A DNA stretch of 24,406 nucleotides from Silene noctiflora. Lineage: Eukaryota > Streptophyta > Magnoliopsida > Caryophyllales > Caryophyllaceae. Positions 17,801-21,839 of the stretch are shown in pieces. Every line of letters starts with the position of its first letter. Positions within the stretch are counted from its first letter, which is position 1. The stretch is from assembly GCA_009801015.1 (NCBI GenBank), contig VHZZ01000312.1, positions 33,952 through 58,357 of the forward strand. The letters are read 5' to 3'. The translations under genes were made by a program, and so were the position numbers. The notes beneath the pieces were generated by a model. The model worked only from the letters and a program-made list of their open reading frames with translations, made no database searches and had not been told where the DNA came from.

Positions 17801-20573
17801 ATCATAAATTTTGTGATCCACATTTAATAATTTTACTCAATTCTTTTGATCAATAACGAGCTCAATTATTATTTTTTTTTTCCCTCATTTCAAATACAAT
17901 GGGGTGAAATATGAAAAATTAATTAGATATTAATTTAAAATCTCTAAGTAATATACTAGATAAACAAAACAAAAAACTATAAATATTACGCATGCATTAC
18001 GCAGGATCTATACTAGTTAATAATCACAACATAAAAAGATTAGATACAAATTAATCCCACTCTCAAAATCTGGCCAGCGTGAATTAAGTAGGCATTCAGC
18101 AATCAAAAGGCAGCTGACTAAATTTGAGTCAGCAATAAGAGCCATCAGAAACAGAAATCTGCCGTAATAATCATCCTACATAGCACAGTAAACCAGATAC
18201 ATTGGCTTGTAGTGGGAGTGCGAGACCATTAGACTAATCAGTGATCATATATGCCAAATGAAAGAAAGTCTCAATGACACAAAACAAATATAATTTGGAA
18301 GCAGTCATGAGTCAGGTGAAACTGCCCTTACAGAATACCCAATATTGTGAAAAGGACAAAATGTGCAAGAAGGTTCATACATCTCACCTTGCACGCAGAC
18401 CATGAATTGAATCGTCATACTCTAAAACAGAAATTTTTGCGTCTCGAAAAGCCAGGATGATAGCGTCTCTCCTTCTAGAACTGTCACCACCGCCAACTGA
18501 CAGTACAGCAATAGATTCTATATTACCATGCAACCTGACAAAATTTCCAATCACAAATTACCCTATAATAACTCTTCAAAAAGAGAAGGAAATAGCACAT
18601 CAGACTGCTAATATATAGAAGTTATGCATCAGGGTGGAAAGCAACAATTTAATAGAAGTTGGACAAACAAAGTCTAAAAGAACTACATTCCGCAAATTGA
18701 GCTCAGCATCTCCAAACCAAAATACATTTGATTTTATCCATTAATACACTGCAGTAAACTCCATCTCAATTAATCAAAGGTAGACAAATGATTGGAAATG
18801 GAGTAACACTAAAACGACTACAGTCCACAAATTGAGATCAGCATATCCAAACCAAAATACATTTGATATCATTTATTAATACTCCATAGTATACTACATC
18901 TCTTAATTGATATGATTGCGACACAAAATGATTACAAGTTTACAACAGAGGGAGTATATTGTTTTAAGTAATCTCAAGTTTAAAAAAGTCCCTAAAAACA
19001 GTTTTCAATCAAAGCTAAACAAGTGATTAGGACGAGGGGAGTATTTTATTTTTAAGTTTTCAATCAAAGCTAAACACATGATTAGAAATGGAGTATACTC
19101 CCTCCGTAATTACATGATGTTCTCGTTTCACTTCTTGCGGTCTTTTAGGTGACACTTTGAGCACGTTTCTTATCCCTTATATATTACTACATTTTTATGA
19201 AACATTTTTTTGCAGCAAATGCAAATAAGTTTATATCTTATCGTAATTTTTCAAAGCTTTTTAAAAATTTGTGGTCAAAGTTTGCAAACTTTGACCTCAA
19301 AAAGTCAAATGGGAACATCGTGTAATTTGGGAGGGAGTATTATCTTTATGTAATTTTTCAAGTATAACAAACCGTAGTTACTAAAGACGGTTTTCAATCA
19401 AAGCTAAGCAAATGATCAAGACAAAGGGAGTATATCATTTGTAAGTTAACTTTTCAAGAGTAAGTTACACTATATAACATAGGAGTAGTAACTAAAGACG
19501 GTTTTCAATCAAAGCTAGACAAGTGATTAGGCTGGAGAGAATATATTATCATCTTTTTTTCCCAAGTACAACATAATTACTAAAGACGGCTCCCAATTGA
19601 ATAAGACCGAGGGAATATTTACTAGTGACGGTTTTTAATAAAAGATAGAAAAATGATCAAAGATGGAAATACCTATAAATCCTATAATGGCAAGCAAGCT
19701 CCAACGAAAACCCAGATCCCCACCCATAACATAATTACTAAGGCGGTTTTTAATCAAAGCTAAACAAATAATTAAGATGGAGGGAGTACTGGAGTAGTTA
19801 CTATCACTTAATAACGACGGTTTTTAATCAAAAATGAACAAATGATCAAAACGGAAATACCTATAATGACAAGCAAGCTCCAATCAAACCCCGCCCATAA
19901 CATAATTACTAAAAGACTGTTTTTAATCAAAGCTAAACAAATAAATGATTAAGGACAAAGGGACTAGAGACGGACGGTTTTTTACTCCCCCATCCCGGAC
20001 AATTGTTGTCCTTTGGTTTTGGCACAAAGACCAAGGGAAAGAGCCCTATTACAAAATGACAAGTTGAACAAATTGAGTGTGAATGATCAAATTGCTCGCT
20101 CATTCTTAAGATAGAAATAAGATAGAAATGACAACAATTGACTATGACACCCAAAATGGAATAGGACAACAAATGACCGGGACAGAGGGAGTAGTTACTA
20201 ATGACGGTTTTTAATTAAAGATAAACAAATAATCGAGACGGAAATACCTGTAATGACAAGCGAGCTCCAACGACACACCCGAAACCCCACTCATAACACC
20301 ACCGCGCTTAACATCCTTCGACTCCGCCGCAGTCGAAACACGAACGGTATAAACTTCAAGCACATTAGCAGCAGAAACAACAAGATTCGGCACAGAACCA
20401 ATGCCGGGAGTGGGACCGGCAGTAGGACCGGGCCAATCATCAGGGTCCACGTCATCAGTAGGGAGTACCGGGAGCGGAGGGGTAAAATCGGAAATAGAGT
20501 GTGTAATGTAACCGGAAGCGCAGTTTTCGATGCCGGTTGGGTAGTGCATCATCTTGTACGCTGCGTAACTCAT
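2779..20573 (-). CDS. CPSF160: cleavage and polyadenylation specificity factor subunit 1 (CPSF160)
   Basis: This is the large scaffold subunit of nuclear CPSF. In the family it holds CPSF30 and WDR33 (FY in plants), which read the AAUAAA-type signal, and it links them to the CPSF73/CPSF100 cleavage module. Spliced CDS on the minus strand: 20573-20248, 18534-18388, 17165-17012, 16514-16379, 15621-15476, 14311-14216, 14121-14069, 13828-13697, 13170-13119, 13016-12897, 12505-12371, 11689-11561, 11342-11265, 11128-10988, 10334-10240, 9767-9571, 8785-8016, 7784-7704, 7616-7551, 7467-7390, 6331-6101, 5709-5581, 5418-5242, 4704-4519, 3692-3316, 2893-2779. The total is 4347 nt, or 1448 residues, close to the plant family length. 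All introns are GT-AG and every junction keeps phase. By family knowledge the protein has MMS1_N/beta-propeller regions over the N-terminal two thirds and a CPSF_A domain at about 1080-1412. A basic KRLRR patch (466-470) may be a nuclear signal. No frameshift or internal stop was found, so the gene looks intact. Confidence 0.97.
3316..3692 (-). CDS. CPSF160: CPSF160 exon 25 (residues 1286-1411)
   Basis: Encodes ILYYAPKLSESWKGQKLLSR, then AEFHIGAHVTKFLRLQML, a variable ASSNATPTADK insert, ALLFGTLDGSIGCVAPLDE, FRRLQSLQKKLVDAVPHFAG and NIVDCELLC. Acceptor CAATAG, donor GTAAGC. Reading through this donor would meet an immediate TAA. Intron 25 (422 bp) holds nothing recognisable. Confidence 0.97.
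4519..4704 (-). CDS. CPSF160: CPSF160 exon 24 (residues 1224-1285)
   Basis: Encodes VKNFILIGDIHKSIYFLSWK, then EQGAQLNLLAKDFGSLDCFS, TEFLIDGSTLSLVVSDEQKN and LQ. IGD--KSI-FL-W and L-L-VSD--KN are conserved CPSF_A strands. Acceptor TGACAG, donor GTCAGT. Intron 24 (826 bp) is AT-rich with no element recognised. Confidence 0.97.
4839..5086. mobile_element. possible MITE in intron 23
   Basis: The left side gggggttgtttgaataca and the right side, read in reverse as gcagtttgtttgattgaa, form an imperfect inverted pair about 248 bp apart. The interior has purine-rich and pyrimidine-rich halves that could fold together. This resembles hAT-like MITEs, but no clear target duplication was found. Confidence 0.35.
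5242..5418 (-). CDS. CPSF160: CPSF160 exon 23 (residues 1165-1223)
   Basis: Encodes VSEVYSKELKGAISALASLQ, then GHLLIAAGPKIVLHKWTGSE and GVAFFDAPPLHVVSLNI. KGAISA--S-QGHLL--AGPKI is a strong CPSF_A motif. Acceptor TGCCAG, donor GTATGT. Intron 23 (537 bp) carries a possible MITE. Confidence 0.97.
5581..5709 (-). CDS. CPSF160: CPSF160 exon 22 (residues 1122-1164)
   Basis: Encodes NTTTNENEMLLAVGTAYVQG, then EDVAARGRVLLYALGRS. VGTAYVQGEDVAARGRVLL is a core CPSF_A signature. Acceptor TGACAG, donor GTATGT; the 162-bp intron 22 follows. Confidence 0.97.
6012..6082. repeat. tandem duplication, 36-bp period
   Basis: Two identical 35-bp copies (6012-6046 and 6048-6082), each beginning cacaaacgacaagataaccc, separated by one c. 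It lies in intron 21, about 20 bp inside the donor of exon 21. Perfect identity means the event is recent. Confidence 0.95.
6101..6331 (-). CDS. CPSF160: CPSF160 exon 21 (residues 1045-1121)
   Basis: Encodes VAKPLTQILSSMADQESGHQ, then a variable SNLSPDEL loop, EFEIRILEPEKSGAIWQTKA and a final TVRMVTLL. The CPSF_A domain begins about residue 1080 at EFEIRILEP. Acceptor CATGTAG, donor GTAAGT. Intron 21 (391 bp) contains a tandem duplication close to the donor. Confidence 0.96.
6332..7389 (-). other. CPSF160 intron 20
   Basis: 1058 bp, AT-rich. Short open frames on both strands near 6587-6882 match nothing I know and are not conserved-looking. A tattacggagtataaaa stretch at about 6391-6407 resembles a worn MITE end. 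Nothing else is seen. Confidence 0.6.
7390..7467 (-). CDS. CPSF160: CPSF160 exon 20 (residues 1019-1044)
   Basis: Encodes MPLKGTPHQVTYFAEKNLYP, then IIVSTS, matching the P-L--TPHQ-TY--E--LY signature shared with animal CPSF1. Acceptor TTATAG, donor GTAAGC. Intron 20 (1058 bp) follows. Confidence 0.96.
7551..7616 (-). CDS. CPSF160: CPSF160 exon 19 (residues 997-1018)
   Basis: A 66-nt exon encoding GFLKICQLPAGLNYDNYWPV, then QK. LKICQLP is a family motif. Acceptor TGACAG, donor GTAGGC; the 83-bp intron 19 is the shortest in the gene. Confidence 0.95.
7704..7784 (-). CDS. CPSF160: CPSF160 exon 18 (residues 970-996)
   Basis: Encodes LCDGSIVAFAVLHNINCNHG, then FIYVTSQ, highly conserved (LHN-NC-HGFIY). 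Acceptor TGGCAG, donor GTTGTA; the 87-bp intron 18 follows. Confidence 0.96.
8016..8785 (-). CDS. CPSF160: CPSF160 exon 17, longest (residues 713-969)
   Basis: A 770-nt exon, about twice the length of the next largest coding exon. It encodes the EPWLRKASTDAWLSSGVGEA block, then GDVYCVVCYDNGTLEIFDVP, a variable charged linker (roughly residues 805-840), AELAMHRWSGQHSRPFLFG, another variable linker, and RLRNLRFLRIPLDM with FLPGLRPAWFMEFRERLRVH. All the blocks correspond to plant CPSF160. Acceptor ATGCAG, donor GTTATC; the 231-bp intron 17 follows. Another minus-strand frame stays open for 158 codons over this exon but is only a shadow. Confidence 0.97.
9571..9767 (-). CDS. CPSF160: CPSF160 exon 16 (residues 647-713)
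   Basis: Encodes RRVIQVYANGARILDGS, then a diverged STQELPLGTSSTESGSASEN loop and SIADPFVLLKMSDNSIQLLV. The last part is a conserved propeller strand pair. Acceptor GTTCAG, donor GTATGA. Intron 16 (785 bp) is AT-rich without a recognised element. Confidence 0.96.
10240..10334 (-). CDS. CPSF160: CPSF160 exon 15 (residues 616-647)
   Basis: Encodes VLETAEMLGEVTESVEYYVQ, then GSTIAAGNLFG and a split arginine codon. Acceptor GTTTAG, donor GTGACT. The 472-bp intron 15 that follows holds nothing recognisable. Confidence 0.95.
10335..10987 (-). other. CPSF160 intron 14 with repeat remnants
   Basis: 653 bp. A 28-bp period direct repeat of ataaaggacttttttgtt starts at 10548 and again at 10576. A possible truncated Stowaway end begins near 10828 (ccctctgtttctattatat) with no matching second end. 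Confidence 0.5.
10988..11128 (-). CDS. CPSF160: CPSF160 exon 14 (residues 569-615)
   Basis: Encodes VELPGVKGIWTVYHKSSR, then a variable serine-rich stretch and EEDEYHAYLIISLEARTM. ELPG-KG-WTV is a family signature. Acceptor GGATTAG, donor GTAATG. Confidence 0.96.
11265..11342 (-). CDS. CPSF160: CPSF160 exon 13 (residues 543-568)
   Basis: Encodes VCCSGHGKHGALCALQRSVR, then PDVITE. The CSGHGKNGAL-like motif is a strong CPSF160/DDB1 family block. Acceptor TTTTCAG, donor GTGTGT; the 136-bp intron 13 follows. Confidence 0.96.
11561..11689 (-). CDS. CPSF160: CPSF160 exon 12 (residues 500-542)
   Basis: Encodes KSFSFAARDSLINVGPLKDF, then AYGLRINANASATGITKQSN and YEL. ARDSLINVGPLKDF is conserved from plants to animals in this family. 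Acceptor TTTGCAG, donor GTAAGT. The 218-bp intron 12 follows. Confidence 0.96.
11690..12370 (-). other. CPSF160 intron 11 with direct repeat
   Basis: 681 bp. An imperfect direct repeat with a 114-bp period: gagaaaagct at 12158 and 12272, each followed by an accagtgctactg block, with similar sequence for about 70 bp. No transposon ends were recognised. Confidence 0.65.
12371..12505 (-). CDS. CPSF160: CPSF160 exon 11 (residues 455-499)
   Basis: Encodes VADIEGDAPSTKRLRRSS, then DALQDLFGSEDLSLYGS and NKADSTQ. The basic KRLRR at 466-470 in an acidic, flexible stretch is a candidate nuclear localisation signal; Arabidopsis has a similar KRLR. Acceptor GAACAG, donor GTCAGT. Confidence 0.95.
12897..13016 (-). 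CDS. CPSF160: CPSF160 exon 10 (residues 415-454)
   Basis: Encodes GITTVGSSLFFLGSRLGDS, then MLVQYSSG and a serine-rich, less conserved tail (TVATVSSSASKEE). FLGSRLGDS is a family signature. Acceptor TTGCAG, donor GTAATT. Intron 10 (391 bp) holds nothing recognisable. Confidence 0.96.
13119..13170 (-). CDS. CPSF160: CPSF160 exon 9 (residues 397-414)
   Basis: A 52-nt exon encoding VVQRLDLVKSRASVLTS. Acceptor TGTGTAG, donor GTTAGC. In frame with both neighbours; the 102-bp intron 9 follows. Confidence 0.94.
13697..13828 (-). CDS. CPSF160: CPSF160 exon 8 (residues 353-397)
   Basis: Encodes SQEMLRSSFNVELDAAHATW, then LANDVAMLSTKSGELLLLTL and VYDG. LSTKSGELLLL is a hallmark propeller strand of the family. 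Acceptor CTTCAG, donor GTTGGT (weak). Intron 8 (526 bp) is AT-rich with no element recognised. Confidence 0.96.
13947..13998. repeat. TG/GTG microsatellite with G-quadruplex motif
   Basis: An uninterrupted tg dinucleotide run passes into ggt triplets and then G3-T-G3-T-G3-A-G6 (13980-13997) on the plus strand, a textbook quadruplex motif with one-base loops. It is inside intron 7, so the transcript carries the C-rich complement. Confidence 0.9.
14069..14121 (-). CDS. CPSF160: CPSF160 exon 7 (residues 336-353)
   Basis: A 53-nt exon encoding SMSCSLAVNNYATSADG, with a split codon at its end. Acceptor TTTGCAG, donor GTATTT. It keeps the family sequence ALNNYA-like. Intron 7 (240 bp) holds a TG/GTG microsatellite and a G-quadruplex motif. 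Confidence 0.94.
14216..14311 (-). CDS. CPSF160: CPSF160 exon 6 (residues 304-335)
   Basis: Encodes NLPHDAYKLLAVPSPIGG, then VLVICANAIHYHSQ, a near-invariant plant CPSF160 block. Acceptor TACCAG, donor GTATTT. The 94-bp intron 6 that follows is ordinary. Confidence 0.96.
14312..15475 (-). other. CPSF160 intron 5, mixed composition
   Basis: 1164 bp. About 14790-15125 is unusually C/A-rich on the plus strand (many cca, acc and ccac words) and unlike the AT-rich introns around it; it has no long open frame and no recognised origin. A possible truncated Stowaway end starts at 14557 (ctccttccttcaaaatg after TA) with no clear partner end. Confidence 0.55.
15476..15621 (-). CDS. CPSF160: CPSF160 exon 5 (residues 255-303)
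   Basis: Encodes GYIEPVLVVLHERELTWAGR, then SWKHHTCMLSALSINTT and QHPIIWSAM, a strongly conserved part of the first propeller region. Acceptor TTTTCAG, donor GTAAGT. Intron 5 (1164 bp) follows. Confidence 0.96.
16379..16514 (-). CDS. CPSF160: CPSF160 exon 4 (residues 210-255)
   Basis: Encodes AGSGFAGEDESFNYGG, then SSYMINLRDLDIKHVKDFVY and VHG, matching the plant family. Acceptor GGTACAG, donor GTAAGA; ends with one base of a glycine codon. The following intron 4 (757 bp) is AT-rich, with nothing recognisable apart from a short TA-rich run near 16265-16290. Confidence 0.95.
16592..16830. mobile_element. Stowaway-type MITE in intron 3
   Basis: 239 bp flanked by TA. The left end is ctccctccattttcct and the right end in reverse is ctcactctattttttc; the arms remain similar for about 45 bp (ttttcttctcattt against ttttcttcccattt). 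The interior is AT-rich. It shows no coding capacity. Confidence 0.85.
17012..17165 (-). CDS. CPSF160: CPSF160 exon 3 (residues 158-209)
   Basis: Encodes HCFEGSDWLHLKRGRESF, then GPLVKVDPQGRCGGVLVYD and ILKTVQ, one of the most conserved blocks in CPSF160 across eukaryotes (VDPQGRC is also seen in DDB1-like relatives). Acceptor CTGTCAG, donor GTCTCT. The following intron 3 (497 bp) carries a complete Stowaway element. Confidence 0.96.
17166..18387 (-). other. CPSF160 intron 2, AT-rich
   Basis: 1222 bp. The middle (about 17460-18010) is very AT-rich with A and T runs and no open frame. A short hairpin (ttatctca/tgagataa, 17243-17275) lies near the acceptor side. No complete MITE was recognised. 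Confidence 0.7.
18388..18534 (-). CDS. CPSF160: CPSF160 exon 2 (residues 109-158)
   Basis: Starts by completing the split arginine, then LHGNIESIAVLSVGGG, and ends in the DDSIHGLRA region. Acceptor TTGTCAG, donor GTGAGA. This matches the family segment where a loop with acidic and glycine residues follows the first propeller strands. Ends on a split AG codon. Confidence 0.95.
18682..18955. repeat. imperfect direct duplication, 135-bp period
   Basis: The copy beginning actacattccgcaaattgag at 18682 is repeated at 18817 as actacagtccacaaattgag. Both continue through ccaaaccaaaatacatttga and a taatac...actcca...catct block. Both end near a gagta motif. It lies near the acceptor end of intron 1. 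Confidence 0.85.
19098..19337. mobile_element. Stowaway-type MITE in intron 1
   Basis: 240 bp with TA at each flank. The left end begins ctccctccgtaattac; the right end in reverse begins ctccctcccaaattac, and similarity continues through gatgttc into the interior. Both subterminal parts carry a tttgac-like motif. It differs in sequence from the element at 19985, so it is a separate family and a separate insertion. Confidence 0.9.
19664..19730 (-). repeat. duplicated exon 1 end with donor, copy C
   Basis: A second diverged copy of the exon 1/intron 1 boundary, 188 bp further into the intron than copy B (donor G at 19672). It shares GTTATGGG, TTGGAGCTTGCTTG and the GTATTTCC donor. A local duplication of about 11 bp (cctataaatcctata on plus) sits just before the donor. 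It is followed, as in the real copy, by a TTTTATTAAAAACCGTC-like intron segment. Confidence 0.78.
19852..19901 (-). repeat. duplicated exon 1 end with donor, copy B
   Basis: A diverged copy of the exon 1 end (real copy 20239-20297), followed by the start of intron 1. In gene orientation it reads GTTATGGGCGGGG, then TTGGAGCTTGCTTGTCATTATAG, then GTATTTCCG, so the GT donor (first G at 19860) is kept. Part of the exon-derived segment is deleted relative to the real exon. Homology runs on for about 50 more bp into the intron. It is probably not used, because no paired upstream acceptor is evident. Confidence 0.8.
19985..20191. mobile_element. Stowaway-type MITE in intron 1
   Basis: 207 bp flanked by TA on both sides. 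The left end starts ctcccccatcccgg and the right end, read in reverse, starts ctccctctgtcccgg; the inverted repeats stay similar for about 34 bp, including a shared tgttgtcct block. TA target duplication and CTCCCTC ends define Stowaway (Tc1/mariner-derived) elements. It has no coding capacity. It lies between the real exon 1 donor and its nearest duplicated copy. Confidence 0.88.
20248..20573 (-). CDS. CPSF160: CPSF160 exon 1 (residues 1-109)
   Basis: Begins with MSYAAYKMMHYPTG, the conserved plant CPSF160 start; this ATG is the first in frame. It includes CASGYITHS and ends VSLELACHYR with a split arginine codon (AG/G). Donor GTATTT. A diverged proline-rich loop, PLPVLPTDDVDPDDWPGPTA, lies near residues 34-53. 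The following intron 1 (1713 bp) is packed with MITE ends and with duplicated copies of this exon's 3' end. Confidence 0.96.
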
Positions 20574-20760
20574 TGTTGCGGATTTCAGGGGAAATTTGGG
20601 GAAATTGATTTGAGAGAGAAAGGGGAATTAGGGTTTTGTGAAACGGGAGGAAGGGAGTGAAGTGATTGATTTTGGCGGTAGAGATTGGGAATATTTTTCG
20701 ATTAGGTTTTTGGGCTTTGATTATGTTTGGGTTGGGTTTGCTACATGTTCCGGGTTGAGC
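20574..20760 (-). promoter_or_regulatory. CPSF160 5' leader and proximal promoter
   Basis: In gene orientation this stretch lies upstream of the ATG at 20573. It is pyrimidine-rich (CT-rich leader) and shows no convincing TATA box. It has a telo-box (AAACCCTAA, 20628-20636 read on minus) and a TGGGCT motif on plus at 20711-20716, a site-II-like element. This pair is known from promoters of growth-linked housekeeping plant genes. The transcription start is not determined. The pyrimidine-rich leader and telo-box argue for a TATA-less, broadly expressed promoter. Confidence 0.55.
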
Positions 20761-20918
20761 TTTAGTCGGGTCGTCTCGAGACTCGGGTCAATTTTAGATG
20801 TGTTGTAATCTGGTCACTACGAATCGAGTTAGTATTGGGTAAGTCAATTAGAGTTAGGTGCTTTTCGAGTTGATAGTTCACACATTTTAATTACTAGTGA
20901 TAATAATTTGCTTAATAA
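20761..20918. other. upstream intergenic spacer
   Basis: Between the CPSF160 promoter and the next transposable element. It has a gtctcgagac palindrome near 20780 within cgggtc-rich sequence, and is otherwise AT-rich. No gene is seen. Confidence 0.5.
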
Positions 20919-21502
20919 TACGAAGTACGTATTATTGCTAAATCCAACACGTAAGTTTACTCAATCCAACACATTTTACCCGTTTTTTCCACGACTACCC
21001 TTCAAAAAAAAAAACGCAATTCCAACCCCGTCAACCCTTCCAACAGCCCCAAATCACCATAGCCCTAATCACCCTCCACCAGCACCGGCCGCTTCACCTC
21101 GACGCCGAGCTCCTGCCTCCTCGCCGTCAACTCCATTTAGCCTTGCCATCAGTCCAACACCTTTGTTGCAACCGAAGTCTGGTGGGTCGAATGATGATGA
21201 TTGTGGCCGAGTCGAGGTGATGAACATGATGGGGAGAGAGTGTCGGCGCGATAATGGTGGCGGGGAGGGGTGATCGGCGCGGGGATAAGGGCGGTGAGGG
21301 GTGGTCGGCGGTGGCAGTGGGTGGGGGAAGGGTTGTTGGCTGTTGAGTTTTTTTTTTGGAGTTTTAATTTCCCCCTTTGTGAGAGTGATAAATTAGGGTG
21401 AAAAATGAGAGGGGTAAACTCAGAATAAGACGGAAGAATTTGCGGGATTTAGTAAAATTGTGTGCGGGATTTAGCAAGTATTGTGATGTACTATACTTCG
21501 TA
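20919..21502. mobile_element. non-autonomous DNA element with GC-rich interior
   Basis: The left end starts tacgaagta and has tgctaaatccaacac, then actcaatccaacaca. The right end in reverse starts tacgaagta and has tgctaaatcccgcacac, then actaaatcccgcaa. The paired blocks make related inverted repeats of about 65 bp. The interior (about 21040-21345) is GC-rich, unlike its surroundings, and has an open plus-strand frame rich in proline. This recalls Mutator-like elements carrying captured DNA (Pack-MULE), but no clear 9-bp target duplication was found, so the superfamily is uncertain. It lies about 350 bp upstream of the CPSF160 start codon. Confidence 0.6.
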
Positions 21503-21505
21503 TGA

Positions 21506-21805
21506 CTTGACCATACCGTCTCCAAAGAAGATGTAATGGCGGATTCTTCTAAAATTGAGGTCGTTGTCAACAGAAAGACCGTGACTGATAAAGGTGAGGT
21601 GCGTAGTTTCTTGGATTTCGTCGGCTTTTATTGTCGTGTCGTGAAGGATTTTTCTAAGTTGGTTGAGCCGGTGACTCAAATTTTGAAAAATGAGACCAAG
21701 TTGTATGGTCGTGTTTTCAAGAGTTTAGGAAAAAGTTGACTATCATTCATGTGTTGACCTTGTCGAACGATAGTGTTTACTTTAATGTGAATCGTGATTT
21801 TATTT
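21506..21805 (+). pseudogene. Ty3/gypsy reverse-transcriptase fragment, broken
   Basis: The plus-strand frame SKEDVMADSSKIEVVV, then EVRSFLDFVGFYCRVVKDFS, matches the part of plant Ty3/gypsy polyproteins that joins the reverse transcriptase to RNase H (family pattern DP-KI--V, EVRSFLGL-GYYRRF--DFS). A frameshift near 21720 moves the continuing similarity (the VLTL region) into another frame. The rest of the element is missing and no LTRs are visible. It starts directly at the edge of the preceding DNA element and is a relic. Confidence 0.8.
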
Positions 21806-21839
21806 TTTTTTTGCTTTTTACAACAATAAACCATAAAAT

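Larger units (their letters stand above)
18535..20247 (-). other. CPSF160 intron 1, repeat-built
   Basis: A 1713-bp intron made mostly of related repeats. About ten short units share a core like ggttttcaatcaaagctaaa, followed by acaaatgatta and a gggagta end. Two full Stowaway elements are inserted (19098-19337, 19985-20191). Two copies of the exon 1/intron 1 junction lie at 19664-19730 and 19852-19901. An imperfect direct duplication with a 135-bp period spans 18682-18955. The repeat cores resemble Stowaway-type termini. Confidence 0.85.

Noticed and set aside
20253..20660. Plus-strand open frame of 135 codons over the CPSF160 start
   Set aside because: It is antisense to exon 1 and the leader; the minus-strand frame matches the conserved CPSF160 N-terminus.
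20908..21273. Proline-rich 121-codon plus-strand frame as a gene
   Set aside because: It begins inside a transposon end and follows GC-rich composition; no domain or splice support. Kept only as passenger DNA of the element.
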